Part shown: positions 1 through 12,377 of the stretch, one piece after another
Layout of the letters: each line of letters opens with the position of its first letter
How positions within the stretch are numbered: position 1 is the stretch's first letter
From: Dallia pectoralis
Taxonomy: Eukaryota; Chordata; Actinopteri; Esociformes; Umbridae
Direction of reading: 5' to 3'
DNA length: 64,000 bases
Assembly (NCBI GenBank): GCA_029465975.1
Contig: CM055750.1
Coordinates: 3,582,828-3,646,827, forward strand
The notes under the pieces: generated by a model
The model's database searches: none
The model's input: the letters and a program-made list of their open reading frames with translations, nothing else
Told to the model about the DNA's origin: nothing
Made by a program: the position numbers and the translations under genes

Positions 1-245
1 ACCTCATTCACCATGATGCTCTCTATATTAATGCGCCGGTTGCCAGGGTGACAAACATGCTGAACATTGTATGGTGATCTGGTAACTAGTCAACAATCGA
101 CAAACATCACAGTCCAAAGGAGTTTGGGCCATGAAAATAACGGGAGTTTACCGGGAGAAATAACAAACCGGGAGGGGTCCGGGAGACGGGGCTAAAACAC
201 GGGAGAAACCCGGGGAAAACGGGAGTGTTGGCAGGTATGGCTTGG
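1..245. repeat. Duplicated-unit boundary sequence (unit 0)
   Basis: This stretch aligns by eye with 24965-25245: the same gatgctctctatattaatgc start, the same 'gtgacaaac.tgctgaacattgtatgg' stretch, and the same gggag-rich block ending gtgttggcaggtatgg. It looks like the end of an earlier copy of the segmental duplication, and carries one unit of the 68-bp repeat that is expanded at 24252-24990. The gggag-rich end resembles a common fish DNA-transposon terminus, but I cannot name the family. Confidence 0.6.
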
Positions 246-374
246 CCTATTGTGTGTATTAGCATTTTCAGTTGCTACTATTTAGTAATTAAGAATGAGT
301 TCAAAGTTGAGTAATAACTATTAACACAGAACTGTGTTAATGTGAGGTATCAACGTGACTCATGGACGCCACAG

Positions 375-500
<126 letters not shown>

Positions 501-699
501 ATGAGCTAGTATTAAGCAGACACAGACAAGCATTGGTCATAGGCTTTGGACATAATATAAAAGCTACAGAGAAGAAACCATGACTCTTAGCTTTGTCAAC
601 TTCTACCACTTCTAGCCAGCTGGTGACATCACAATGGATGATGATTAGGCAGAGATACAACACATTAGGAGTTCATGGGAATATGTGGTAATATGACAA

Positions 700-777
700 A
701 TGTCTGTGTGTCTGTGTATATATGTGTGTATGTGTCTGTCTGTCGGTGTATGTGTGTGTGTATGTATGTGTATGTCT
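700..777. repeat. Interrupted TG/TA-rich simple repeat
   Basis: Degenerate tgtgtgtct/tatgtg repeats, probably an old microsatellite. Confidence 0.8.
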
Positions 778-1889
778 TTCTGTGAATGAGCTAATATCAA
801 CCAGACATATAGACAGATGATGAGTGGGCAGAAAAACTAGACATAAGGAGTTCAAGGGTCAATACAAAACAATGTTAGCATTCACTCAAATCACTCCTCC
901 CCTCGTCAAACAGCTAATATGCTAAAGCGTCTTCAGTAATCTATACATCTACCGTTATTATCTCTATTTGTTGCTGCCGTCTATCTATATCAACCAGAAA
1001 TGATCAATATGCAAACTTTTGAACAGCTGCATTTGCAATTGTCAAGACTCCTTCGGAAGCCACTCCACCGCCATCTAGGGCCAGACTTCGGCGGTCGTCG
1101 TCACCGGCTTTCTAGTGCCACCGCCCCTCATCATCACATTGCCATGTCCTGTCTGCTGCGCACACATGTGTCCATTCCCTCATTAGTAATGTTATATAGG
1201 CTTCCTGTGTTTGGTCATGTCTTTGTGTGGTATTGTCACATGTTACGTGTTGTGTACTGAGGTTATGTTAGTCTCTCTGTGAGACGGTTGGACGTGTGTG
1301 TGCTGCGTCGCTCATAATATTTGTATTTAGTCACTGCAGGTGACCAGTGCTATTTGCAGGTCTATTGACACTACGTGGTTTAACACTTCGCCTATCTCCG
1401 GACTCTGGATCTCTCCTTAGCAATGCTGTTATCAACCAATGCTATTGTCTTAGAATAGGAAGCGACATTTCTTATCGATAGCTTAAACATAATGCTTTTT
1501 CCTGCTGGAAGATAGAAATCGGTTGTGATTTGACAACGAAACTGGCACTCAAATGAGGCGAACACTACATGGTCGCCCGCGAGGCAGCAACTAGGGCTCA
1601 ATAATACCTAAAAGAAAAATAGTCCCTCTAATGTGCTGAATATTCCTTTCTCATAACTGTCCAGATGTTGATTGTAAATCGAATCTGCACTCTCAACTAT
1701 TTTTTGTTTTCCATTAAAAAAGTTGGGCAGTCAGCTTGTTGCTAACACATTAATACATTGTTGAAAACTACACTTCAACATCTTTTCCCGTTGGTTGATC
1801 TACTTTCATTACTCAAACCACACATCGTATTAACCCACAAGTGTAACAAATCCAATGTGTGAAACCACATGAGTCTATATTGCATTCCA
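778..1889. other. No gene recognised
   Basis: AT-rich sequence with no supportable exon. A GC-richer patch at about 1060-1130 (ggcggtcgtcgtcaccggct) resembles sequence seen in dispersed fish repeats, and a weaker relative occurs at about 8515-8560. The family is unknown. Confidence 0.4.
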
Positions 1890-2446
1890 TTGGAATGAAT
1901 AGACTTAATTTTGATGGAATGATTGGACATAATTTTTCTATGGAATGAATAGACTTCATTTTTATGGAATGAATGGACTTCATTTTGATGGAATGACTGG
2001 ACTTCATATTGATGGAAAGAATGGACTTCATTTTTATGGAATGAATAGACTTCATTTTGATGGAAAGAATGGACTTCTTTTTTTATGGAACGAAAGGACT
2101 TCATCTTGATGGAATGAATGGACTTCATATTGATGGAATGAATGGACTTAATTTTTGTAGAATGAATGGACTTCATTGTAATGGAAAGAATGGACTTCAT
2201 TGTGATGGAATGAATGGACTTCATTTTGATGGAATGAATGGACTTCATTTTGATGGAAAGAATGGACTTCATTTTGATGGAATGAATGGACTTCATTTTG
2301 ATGGAAAGAATGGACTTCATTGTGATGGAATGAATGGACTTCATTTTGATGGAAAGAATGGACTTCATTGTGATGGAATGAATGGACTTCATTTTGATGG
2401 AAAGAATGGACTTCATATTGATGGAATGAATGGACTTCATATTGAT
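1890..2446. repeat. 24-bp minisatellite, about 23 copies
   Basis: The unit has the core ggaatgaatggacttcattt and is 24 bp long, with alternation of ggaatgaatgg and ggaaagaatgg variants. Copies towards 1890-2150 are more degenerate than those at 2160-2440. Because 24 is a multiple of 3, open frames run through on both strands; they are not genes. Confidence 0.95.
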
Positions 2447-4499
2447 CATCAGGCGTTGCCCCAGTGACCAATCCGCACTACCTTCATAGTGAGCCAGTGT
2501 CGTCATCAGAATGCACAACAAAATGGTTTTATTTTCTTGTGATCTGGTGTAATTCTAGACTAATGATGTTTGGAATCATGTTGGATTTTTAGAAGGGTGT
2601 AGAACATCCTTAATGCAATGGGAGCGCAGCAAAGATGTGAGACAGGAAGAGAGTGTGCGAAGAAAAGCCCACAACAACGTAAACACAACACAGGGAAACT
2701 GTGCACGAACGTAAACTTGGCAATGTGACCGCTGGCCTGCAGGCAGGCGAAGGCGTGAGGACGACTTACCTTTCCACCGTCTGCCAAGGGGGAGAGAAAG
2801 AAAAACATGGCAAAGCACCATGTTATTCATCTCCTGCACCTCCCCATCTCACCGCATGATTGTTGACATGGGGCAAGTCTGGAGGAGTGGAGATGGCTAC
2901 ATGTAATCTAAGACGACAGGATGGAGATTAGAGTTTAAATTTATCTAGAATTTCAATAGAAACAGACAGCGGCGGGACTTTCACCCGTAGAGCGCCAATA
3001 TCGTGGAATGATCTGTGATTAAGTTTAGACATGCAGACACATGAGGCAAACCGGAGTTAACGAAATACTTATCTATCTTCCCAGAAGTCTATGATTGAGT
3101 GTAACCTGGCCCAGGGATGTGAAGGTGGACAAGAAGGTCTGGATGCGGTCCACACTTGGACCTCCTCTGGGAGGTTCTCTCTCCTCTGCCATTTGGGGAC
3201 GAGCTCACTGGCTTAATTTTGTTCTTCGTCGCTGTCCTTGTGCAACGAGAGTGACATCTGCGGGCAAAACTCTGCCCTCTTTTAGGGTAGTGGTAGCGGT
3301 TTGTTGGTTTCCTCTGGTTGAGTAACGTGGGTGGGGGACTTTCTGTCCAGGGATACAATCGAATGGAGGACATGAGCCAATGGACCACACCTTGGGACAA
3401 CCAATCCTGAAGAACTTCTAGCTGACCCTTCCAAAAGCTTTGCTATTTACAAATGTGCAACTAACAGACAAACAACCATATGGAACGGAATAAATTCAAC
3501 ACCAGAAAGCCAAAAGACCCATCAGACAGAACACACAGACTGACAACAACAGCGGAGGTTAGCCAAGCAGCTAAAAGAAGAAATGTAATGACTGTTATGC
3601 TGAAATTTCCAGTGGACATAATAAATATGTTGGGGAGCAGGCAGACTCAGCACATTTCATGATGCTAACATAGGGTTGGTTAATGACTTCCTGTTTATTT
3701 TTTCTCGACTTAATCGCAACTCGAATGCTATCTGTGTTGGGAGAATGCTGAATGTGTTTGTTTTAGGTGGGGTTAAAAGTTCACATGAGCTGAGCAGGAC
3801 AGGGCCTGGACGCATGGTCCGGCTAATTTACTAGATATGTTGTTGAGGAATGATCCCATAAGTCCCTGGGCAAAGAATATGGACCAAGAACAAGTTAAAA
3901 TGTGTTACTCATTTACATAAAAGGTGTGACTATGGTTTGTCAATGAATGTGGTGGAATAAAATGTCTAGCCCGGGGAAGAATTGTTAGGTGCTCTGCAGA
4001 CCACAGGCCTTATTACTTGAAATACAGTCGGTTTTGAACTCACAATCTCACGCGTCATTTAGGCCACAACACTGTTTAAGGAAGCCCAGAGCTAGGCACA
4101 GGAGTGATGTTCAATCGGAAGGTATTCCCGACACAGCCGGGATTCGATGACGGTAGTGGGAAACTGAACACCTGATTCCAATGATACACAGGAACAAGAA
4201 CGATAGGCGACAGGCTGCCGATTAACAACACCACACAGGGCCAAGGGATTGAATAAACATACAAATGACGGGATGTGAACCAGGTGTGTGGGTTGACAAG
4301 ACATATGGAACGACGGGCAGTGGAGCGTGGTTTCCAGGAAAGTTACCAGCGTAACTTAAAAAACGAGGACCGATACAGGAAATAGTCTCCACAACAGACA
4401 CAACACAGAGGCCTGGCACAACACAGAGGCCCTGGACAGCTGTTTATGAACTACAGACACAGGAAGGCAGCAATCACAGTGACAATATTTAATATTAAT
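2447..4499. other. No gene recognised
   Basis: About 2 kb without a convincing exon, RNA gene or tandem array. Short open frames (3089-3400, 4076-4419) have no family resemblance and overlap on both strands. Confidence 0.4.
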
Positions 4500-4925
4500 G
4501 AAAATGCCACATTATTGGATGTGTTCAGTTTTACATGGGTTCACTAAGAAACACTCGTCACATTGCATTGCCAGCATTAACACAGAGTCCACGTTGCTGT
4601 GCAATTGACTGGGAGCGAGCTGCGTCAGGCTTTTGTGTTTGCTCATTATCATAAACGTCACGGTTACGTTATATTACACGTCAATCAGGTGCGATAGATT
4701 GTTAAGTTCATGACATTTGATTAACCAAAAACCGTATAACCACTTGCATTTCAATGGTACCTTGAATCTGTTTTTACCAACTGGACATCTTTTTTACCAT
4801 TTTAAGTGTTTTTATATTAGTTTTATTCCCCAGAAACGTGCATCTCTTGTCGGGGCTAATTTCTATTCGATTAAACAGCTGTGGTGTAAAGAAGATGCAA
4901 GTAGCAAACTTTGGTTATCTGCATA
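4500..4925 (-). pseudogene. Relic of the IL-1-like last exon and 3' flank (copy 0)
   Basis: The 3' flank matches copy 1 (6130-6340) and copy 2 (26950-27150) by eye: shared runs include actcgtcacattgca, cagcattaacacagagtcca and tgtgcaattgactggga. Near 4878 the minus strand still has an acceptor-like ...ccacag followed by a codon run similar to the start of the intact last exon (Leu-x-Asn...Pro-Asp-Lys-Arg). The reading then diverges and lacks the W-N-E-K-S-G and Y-L-C core, so it cannot encode the beta-trefoil end. This is an older, broken duplicate. Confidence 0.65.
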
Positions 4926-5069
4926 TGATTGGAAGTTTGACATTGAATATTTTCACATTGAAGATTATAATATTGGGAACCAAATGCCTCTGTGTGGCCG
5001 TGGATCAAAATGAACACAGTCACCAAATGGGGTTTTCTCTTTTATGATACTTTACTTTACTGCAGCTGT

Positions 5070-5480
5070 ATTGAGTTGATGTTCGTTCATGGGTCTCTCT
5101 GCCCTTTGTCTTCAGCAAGTGAGATGCTCAATCAGGTTGAGATCAGGTGAATGACTCTGTTATCGCAGAATCGTCCACTTTGTTGCCTGAAAAACCCACT
5201 GGTTTCTTTAGCAGTATGTTTTGGGTCATTGTTCATCTGTAAAGTGAAGTGCCGTCCAATCAGCTTTGCTGAATCTGAGCAGATAATATATTCAGTGGGG
5301 CAGTATTTAGTCAGCCACCAATTGTGCAAGTTCTCCCACTTAAAAAGATGAGAGAGGCCTGTAATTTTCATCATATGTACACATCAACTATGAGAGACAA
5401 AATGAGGAAAAGAAAACCAGAAAATCACATTGTAGGATTTTTAATGAATTTATTAGCAAATTATGGTGGAAAATAAAAAA
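5070..5480 (-). mobile_element. Tc1/mariner-like relics (two fused fragments)
   Basis: On the minus strand, 5100-5270 retains the Tc1 transposase string N-D-P-K-H-T-A-K (around the second catalytic Asp), with later frame damage. From about 5293 the sequence changes to a second Tc1-type terminal region (cagtggggcagtatttagtc, then a TIR-like stretch up to about 5480). Neither element is complete. Confidence 0.7.
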
Positions 5481-5556
5481 AAACATAATTAAAATGAAAG
5501 GGAAAATTGAAATTGTTGTAAATGCTAACATTATGAAAGAACAAGAAACTTTTAAA

Positions 5557-5559
<3 letters not shown>

Positions 5560-5588
<29 letters not shown>
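5560..5588. repeat. (AC)n microsatellite
   Basis: About 14 AC dinucleotides. The paralogous site near 26240 has a single 'cacat', so the expansion is specific to unit 1. Confidence 0.95.
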
Positions 5589-5590
<2 letters not shown>

Positions 5591-6401
5591 TAAAGTAGCA
5601 ATAACACTGGCTTCTTTACACTAGATCAGTAACTGGAGCACATAAGAAAATATATTTTGTCAATAAACAAGCAGTGACTTAGTGATTCATTTTAGCACAA
5701 ACATAAAATTCGTCATTCGTCAAAAGCCATGGTGTGAATTCAAATCAGGCGCCAAGTGCTTTATAGAATAATGTGATTTAAAAGATGAAGAAATGAATAA
5801 GTGATGTTTACATTTCTCAATTATCGGTGAAGGATATATGTCATAGTAAACCATTTATTAAAATATGATTAAATGTGTGCTTGAATCTATTACATATTCT
5901 ATAATACTGAAGAAAAAAATAAACAATTCTCCACTTTCTGGAGTTATTCAAAACTGTCTCTATTAATAGTAACAAGATCTATAATTAATATATTTGGCAT
6001 TGAAGAGCTTCCTACTTGGCCACCAATAGCTTGGATTGGTTGAACAATCACGATTTAGGTAGGCCCGATATTTCATAATGCTTACCATGGCAATCGTTTC
6101 TTAATGAAAGATGATGGAGTTTACGAGATCACATTGTTGGATATACTCATGTTTGGATGGATTTACTAAATACTCGTCACATTGCAATGCCAGCATTAAC
6201 ACAGAGTCCATGTAGCTGTGCAATTGACTGGGAACGAGCTGCAATAGGATTTGGGGTTTGCTCGGTAAATTAAGCGTGACGATTGATCCAATGTAATATT
6301 TTTGTTTTTTATGTCAACCAGATGCGATGGATTGTGAGTTCACAACATTCGATCAACTAACAATCCTATCATCACTGGTAGCTTTACAAATCGGACATCT
6401 T

Positions 6402-6602
6402 TCACAGCTTTTTTTTCCAGGATGTTAGTCTAAAAATTGTAGGCCTATCTGGTTTGGTGCCAACGGTGACACGAGAGTCTTTCTTGCACAGGTACTTTGT
6501 TGGTTCCGCCACAAACACCAGCTGCCCCCATTCCCCAGACTTTTCATTCCACCGGAACATGAATCTCTTGTCTGGCAAACAGATGTTCTCTTCATTAATT
6601 AG
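6402..6602 (-). CDS. IL-1-like copy 1, last coding exon
   Basis: Begins after ccacag with L-I-N-E-E-N and ends ...L-T-S-W-K-K-K-L-stop. The stop follows an A-run in the coding strand (8 T on the plus strand) that is one base shorter in copy 2, giving different C-termini. Confidence 0.72.
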   Translation of the reverse strand, partial: LINEENICLPDKRFMFRWNEKSGEWGQLVFVAEPTKYLCKKDSRVTVGTKPDRPTIFRLTSWKKKL

Positions 6603-9321
6603 CTGTGGAGTAAAGAAAAGGTAAGTACACACACTGTGGTTGTAGGAATGTATTTCAATAGAAAGAACACAAGACAGAATGAAGAGTAAAAAAGAATCTG
6701 AAATACTGTTCATGTGTACCTTGACTTTGTCCCCCTGGACAGCAACATATTTGTCATTGAAACAGAACGCCATGTTGACGATTTTATTTTCCCCGGGTAG
6801 ATAGTAAACATCAACTGAAACAAGAAAAAAGAATACAATGTTAAATTGCGAAGAAATAGTTAAGCCAGTGTTGCAGATAATTAAAGGGGCCATTTGAAGA
6901 GATCGTTTCATTGTAAATGAAAGCCATTTATCTAATACAGTATATCATCAGTAATGGTGGAATTGTAGTGGGGTTTTTTAAATTTTATTCATCATAAAAA
7001 AATGTGGATACATACTTAAGTGCATTCTGAAATTAAGCGTTCATTAGTAAACAAAAAGTGTTTGTTATCAAATGGGAACGCTGCACCCTTTCACTGGAGA
7101 TGGGATAATCTCCATAAACCAATAGATTAACAATAGCAGATGGGATAATCTCCATAAACCAATAGATTAACAATAGCAGATGGGATAATCTCCATAAACC
7201 CATACATTCACATTAGCAGATGGGATAATCTCCATAAACCTATAATATAACAATAGCAGATGGGATAATCTCCATAAACCCATAGATTAACAACAGCAGA
7301 TGGGATAATCTCCATAAACCCATATATTAACAACAGCAGATGGGATAATCTCCATAAACCCATAGATAAACAATAGCAGATGGGATAATATCCATAAACC
7401 CATAGATTAACAACAGCAGATGGGATAATCACCATAAACCCATAGATTAACAACAGCAGATGGGATAATCACCATAAACCCATAGATTAACCATAGCAGA
7501 TAATCTCCATAAACCCATAGATTCACATTAGCAGATGGGATAATCTCCATAAACCCATATATTAACAATAGCAGATGGGATAATCTCCATAAACCCATAG
7601 ATTAACAATAGCAGATGGGATAATCTCCATAAACTCATAGATTAACAATAGCAGATGGGATAATCTCCATAAACCCATAGATTAACCATAGCAGATAATC
7701 TCCATAAACCCATACATTCACATTAGCAGATGGGATAATCTCCATAAACCCATAGATTAACCATAGCAGATAATCTCCATAAACCCATACATTCACATTA
7801 GCAGATGGGATAATCTCCATAAACCCATAGATTAACAATAGCAGATGGAATAATCTCCATAAACCTATAATATAACAATAGCAGATGGGATAATCTCCAT
7901 AAACCCATAGATAAACAATAGCAGATGGGATAATCTCCATAAACCCATAGATTAACCACAGTAGATGGGATAATCTCCATAAACCCATAGATTAACAATA
8001 GCAGATGGGAAAATCTCCATAAACCTATAATATAACAATAGCAGATGGGATAATCTCCATAAACCCGTAGATTAACAATAGCAGATGGGATAATCTCCAT
8101 AAACCCATAGATTAACAATAGCAGATAATCTCCATAAACCCATAGATTCACATTAGCAGATGGGATAATCCCCATAAACACATATATTAACAATAGCAGA
8201 TGGGATAATCTCCATAAACCCATAGATTAACAATAGCAGATGGGATAATCTCCATAAACCCATAGATTCACATTAGCAGATGGGATAATCTCCATAAACA
8301 CATAGATTAACAATAGCAGATGGGATAATCTCCATAAACCCATAGATTAACAATAGCAGATGGGATAATCTCCATAAACCCATAGATTAACAATAGCAGA
8401 TGGGATAATCTCCATAAACCCATAGATTAACAATAGCAGATGGGATAATCTCCATAAACCCATAGATTAACAATAGCAGATGGGATAATCTCCATAAACC
8501 AGTTTTAGCGTTCGATGTTACCAGCCTTCTAGCCACTACTGCGCCATCCCTGTTCCCTGTTTCCACACTTGGTTCCCATCATATCGTTGTGTTTATATAG
8601 ACTCCCCCGACTGCTCATTCAGTGGTCGCCATTGTCACAGGTTTTTGTCAATTGTATGCATTTTAATTCTTTTTCATTTGTCTTGGTGTGCTATTCAATG
8701 CCTGTTTTCTATTTTGTTCTGACGAAATAAATATGAAATCAAGGGCCACCAATCCTGCGTTTATACAAAACCTAGCACAATGTTCAATAAACAATCGATT
8801 TGTATTACTGTATAATAGAGGCCTCTTTGAGATGTAGTTTACAGAATTGACCAATCATAGGTCAGGGAAGAGGAGTATGTGGCAAGTGCGTAGTAGTGGA
8901 GTAGTTCAAAGAATACTTGCCACAATTATTGACCATGTTGTCCATCATTTCCTTTTTATGAGTGAGGCTGGGCAGATGTATTTCAATATTACATTATGTA
9001 TACATTACTACATATTGAATGTTTAAAATACATTAACTGATCTGTAAGTGAATTCTGACTGAAGTACTCAAGCTGTTAAAACACAAAAATTTTGAATGCA
9101 AAGACAGAAGTCTATTCTTCCGAAATCACAATTGTCAGTTAGATCATGTAAAATGTGAAGTAAAATGTATTAACCAAAAATTCCTCCTACCTGCATGATT
9201 TTTAACTAAAGCTTGTTTTACCTCCCCGACATGGATTTGGTATCCTGAATCGAGGTCTGGTTCGACTGTAGCAATCTTTCCGTCCACTTCGATTATGACA
9301 TTTTTTTTCTTATAGTTTTGC
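6402..9321 (-). CDS. Interleukin-1-family-like cytokine, copy 1 (partial: three 3' exons)
   Basis: Recognised as the C-terminal part of an IL-1-family beta-trefoil cytokine, which would act as a secreted ligand or antagonist at IL-1 receptors. Exons on the minus strand are 9321-9191, 6814-6720 and 6602-6402 (stop). Acceptors are ttttacag, cttgtttcag and actccacag; donors are G|gtagga and AAG|gtacac. Intron phases are 1 then 0, and the frame stays open across all three. The last exon reads DKRFMFRWNEKSG, then about a dozen residues later E-P-x-x-Y-L-C and a final F-R-L. This follows the IL-1 family pattern (family signature around S-x3-P-x2-[FY]-L-C). The product ends KKKL. Upstream exons and the start codon were not found, so the N-terminus is missing from this annotation. 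The human neighbour of IL1A is CKAP2L, which is also found here at 36.9-44.8 kb. Which member (IL-1beta or a teleost-specific IL-1 family member) cannot be told. Confidence 0.72.
6720..6814 (-). CDS. IL-1-like copy 1, penultimate exon
   Basis: 95 nt, phase 1 in and phase 0 out. Contains M-A-F-C-F-N-D-K-Y-V-A-V-Q-G-D, like the beta-strand 'F.D.Y.AV..D' segment of IL-1 family members. Confidence 0.72.
7097..8500. repeat. 40-bp intronic minisatellite, about 35 copies
   Basis: The unit starts gcagatgggataatctccat and is followed by aaacccatagattaacaata. Some units are 33 bp, lacking gatggga. The array lies inside the intron between 9191 and 6814 of IL-1-like copy 1 and is absent from the same intron of copy 2. 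No unique spacers, so not CRISPR-like. Confidence 0.97.
9191..9321 (-). CDS. IL-1-like copy 1, third-from-last exon
   Basis: 131 nt (1 + 43 codons + 1), from ttttacag|G to CATGCAG|gtagga. Encodes a basic stretch, then I-I-E-V-D-G-K-I-A-T-V-E-P-D-L. The leftover G joins TT of the next exon to give Val, so the frame is kept. Confidence 0.68.
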
Positions 9322-9429
9322 CTGTAAAACAACAATAATTGTCATTTAAAAAGTTTGCATATTTGTTGTAGATACACAATAAACACAACAAGCAATACTA
9401 TTGTATTCTAACATGGGTTGTCAAGAAAC

Positions 9430-10310
9430 CACATTTTCTGTTTCATGTGCTGATCAAAGGAGAATGTAGAATCCAGAATGACGCCAAGGTTTTCCTGAGA
9501 TCCTAGGAGTGAAAGTGACGGTTTTGGTGGAGGGTGGATTTGATTCCAACATGTATGAATTCTGTTTTGTCATTGTTTAGTTTCAGGAAGTTTTCCTTCA
9601 TCCATGTTTTATTGCAGGCAGGATTCAATATGGATCAAAGGTGGGTTGGTGGGAGATGGTGGCTAGACATATTTGTGTATCATCAGCATAGCACTGGAAA
9701 TTAAGGTTGAAGTGGCGGAGGATTTGACCAAGTGGAATAATGTAGATGATGAAGAGTAGGGGACCAAGTACTGAGCCCTGGGGGACCGCTTGAGTAACTG
9801 TTTAGTAATGGGTTCAGTTAGTGAGATAGAAGTTCAGCCAGCAGAGTGTAGTTCCCTCAATATCCAGGCCCTCGAGTCTGGTGAACAGAATCTGGTGGTT
9901 AACGATGTCAATGGCAGCACTCAGGTCGAGGAGAATCTAAATGTTGAAGAAACTGGCTTCAGCTGAGAAGAGGTAAGTGACAATTTTAAAGAGCGCTGTT
10001 TCTGTGCTATGGCCCGAAACCTGACTGAAAAGTATCATACAGGTCGTTATTGAGGAGGTAGGTTTGGAGCTGTAACTGATTTTCTCGGGGTTCGAGGCGA
10101 CGACCAGCTTCCTTCAGGGTACAGCATGCCCATGTGAACCAGGGAGATGATGAGGTGAAAGAAACATGTCTAGTTTTTAGTGGGGACAGAGAGTTGAGGG
10201 AGACAGACACAGCAGTGTTGAGCTGGTTTGCAATGTTAACAAATATATCCCTGATATGCAAAGTCTGGTACGTTTTAGAGCGTGGGAAGCTAAGAATAAA
10301 GGGCCTTCCT
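9430..10310 (-). mobile_element. L2-like LINE fragment (reverse transcriptase)
   Basis: The minus strand encodes [12 protein letters not shown] and, about 30 residues later, the catalytic Y-A-D-D-T-Q motif (near 9680-9695). Upstream it has a D-L-S-A-A-x-D-x-V-N-H segment, and downstream N-x-L-K-L-N-x-D-K-T-E. Frameshifts and stops are present, so it is dead. Ends are approximate. Confidence 0.72.
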
Positions 10311-10662
10311 TAATCATTAAGTGCTCCAGATTTGTTATTTTTTATACAACTGGTGATCTACTTTATGTATAGTTTTGATTACCCCTGATATTACAGAGAT
10401 GAATAAAATGCGAATTGTTCTCTAACCATTAACAATTTCTACTGGTGCCATTAGGAATGTATCATCAAATAAATAGCAAATAAACAGTATAAACCGTACA
10501 CTGACAGTTGAATACATTTAGCAAAAAAACAACCCGAAACAATAAGAGACCAATGATGATTAAAACTAAAATGTAAATGAAATGAAAAATGAAAATTGTG
10601 CCAGTGTCCAAATATTTCCACACCAAACTGCCTGCCACAAGTCTCAAAAGTCTGAATTAGCA

Positions 10663-11083
10663 AAGCATAGATCTGGATTATAGCAAGTGTGTTAAAGCAT
10701 AGATCTGGTTTATAGCAAGTGTGTTAAAGCATAGATCTGGGTTATAGCAAGTGTGTTAAGGAATATATCTGGATTATAGGAAGTGTGTTAAAGCATAGAT
10801 CTGGTTTATAGCAAGTGTGTCAAAGCATAGATCTGGGTTATAGCAAGTGTGTTAAAGCATAGATCTGCATTATAGCAAGTGTGTTAAAGCATATATCTGG
10901 GTTATAGCAAGTGTGTTAAAGCATAGATCTGCATTATAGCAAGTGTGTTAAAGCATATATCTGGGTTATAGCAAGTGTGTTAAAGCATAGATCTGGTTTA
11001 TGGCAAGTGTGTCAAAGCATAGATCTGGGTTATAGCAAGTGTGTTAAAGCATAGATCTGGGTTATGGCAAGTGTGTTAAAGCA
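10663..11083. repeat. 32-bp minisatellite, about 13 copies
   Basis: Core agcatagatctgggttatag, followed by caagtgtgttaa. Point variants (ggtttata, gcattata, tatatct) recur in an ordered way, suggesting duplication of multi-unit blocks. Confidence 0.95.
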
Positions 11084-11194
11084 TCAATATTTCTCAAGGG
11101 CACGGTAGGCTCCATCGTTATGAGATGGAACAGGGCCATCCAACCTAATTAAGTAACCCCGCTAGAAAGGCCTATGTAAGTGGGGTGAATCAGA

Positions 11195-12377
11195 ATCAAG
11201 TTTATTTGCCAAGTCCGTTCACACACAGACAATAATTTTTTTCTGACCAATATCTGCAACATTTAAAACAAATATTTTAGATATTTTAAGACGTACACAA
11301 AACAGTGTAAAAATAGCAAACATCGCACAACACAAACAGTCAAAAGACCCAGTTGTGCAAAAGAGAAGGACAATGTCCCGTTATAGTGTAAAATGTCCAC
11401 TGTGGGGGGTGTCTATGGGCGGTCTAGTACTGGAGGCATATTCCTTAAACTCACCGCCGGGTCTTGATAGACCGTAGCCGACTGCCAGAGGGGAGATTCT
11501 GAATAGTCTGTTACCCGGATAGGAGGGGTCTGCCTTGATCTTTGCTGCCCGCCTCAGTGACCTGGTTTTGAACAGATCATTGAGGGATGGTAGCATAGAA
11601 CCAATGGTCCGTTCTGCAAAGCGGATGATGCATTGCAGTCTGTCTTTATAATTGACACTTGACAGTGGCTGCTGCGTACCAGACGGTGAAGGAGGAGGTC
11701 AGGATGGACGGGCGGTTGCGTCCGCATCAGAGATTAGGCCAATGAGGCTGGTGTCATCTGCTAATGTCAGGAGTTTGACAGAGTGGTGACTGGAGGGGCA
11801 GTTGTTGGTGTACAGAAAAAAAAGAGAGAAAAGGGGACAGGACACAGCCTTGAGGGGAGCCGGTGCTGACGGTCAGAGGGTCCGATAGGTGTTTCCCCAA
11901 CCTCACATTATGCATCCTGTTGGACAGGGAGTCTGTGATCCATTTACATGTTGACACGGGCACTCCCATGGTGGAGAGCTTATCCTGGAGGAGGGCTGGG
12001 ATTAAGGTGTTGAAAGCAGAACTCAAGTCCAAAAACAGGATTCTGGCATAGATTCCCGGGGAGTCAAGATGCTGGAATATGAAGTGGAGAGCCATATTGA
12101 TCGTGTCCCCCTTAGACCTATTGGCTCAAGTACTGGATCTGTGATGGTTTTGAGGTGTGACAGCAGGAGGCGCTCAAAGGACTTCATAAGCACAGATGTC
12201 AGGACAACCGGTCTGTAGTCATTTAGCCCTGTGATCCTTGGTTTTTGGAGACTAGGATGATGGCGGAGGATTTGAAGCAAGCTGAAAATGTCTGTGAACA
12301 CTGCAGATAGCTGATCAGCACAGTGCTTGAGGGTGGAGGTAGCGACTCCATCAGGACCAGCTGCCTTCCTTGGGTTT
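11195..12377 (-). mobile_element. Rex1/CR1-like LINE 3' fragment, split by an LTR element
   Basis: The minus strand encodes reverse-transcriptase segments A-A-G-P-D-G-V, L-N-D-Y-R-P-V-V-L-T-S, then L-S-S-A-F-N-T-L-I-P and T-G-S-P-Q-G-C-V-L-S-P, with frameshifts. The 3' end (plus strand tcagaatcaagtttatttgc near 11190-11215) is a common fish LINE end. Reading into 16132-16150 restores K-N-P-R-K-A-A-G-P-D-G across the LTR insertion, so this LINE was present first. Confidence 0.8.

Larger units (their letters stand above)
5440..9420. repeat. Segmental duplication, unit 1 gene-bearing part
   Basis: Collinear with 26130-29990 except for private insertions. Anchors: gtgaattcaaatcag (5735 / 26609), gatgatggagtttacgagat (6109 / 26919), the three IL-1-like exons, gtagtggagtagttcaaaga (8890 / 28379), and agacagaagtctattctt (9102 / 29644). 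Identity is uneven: almost perfect at 5913-6560, clearly lower elsewhere. Confidence 0.85.

Noticed and set aside
1775..2521. 248-codon minus frame over the 24-bp array
   Set aside because: Repeat-derived; three frames are open at once.
4717..5047. Plus-strand frames of 69-98 codons
   Set aside because: They overlap the reverse of the IL-1-like relic and have no motif.
7097..8500. CRISPR-like periodic repeat
   Set aside because: Units are contiguous with no unique spacers, and the setting is an intron of a vertebrate gene.
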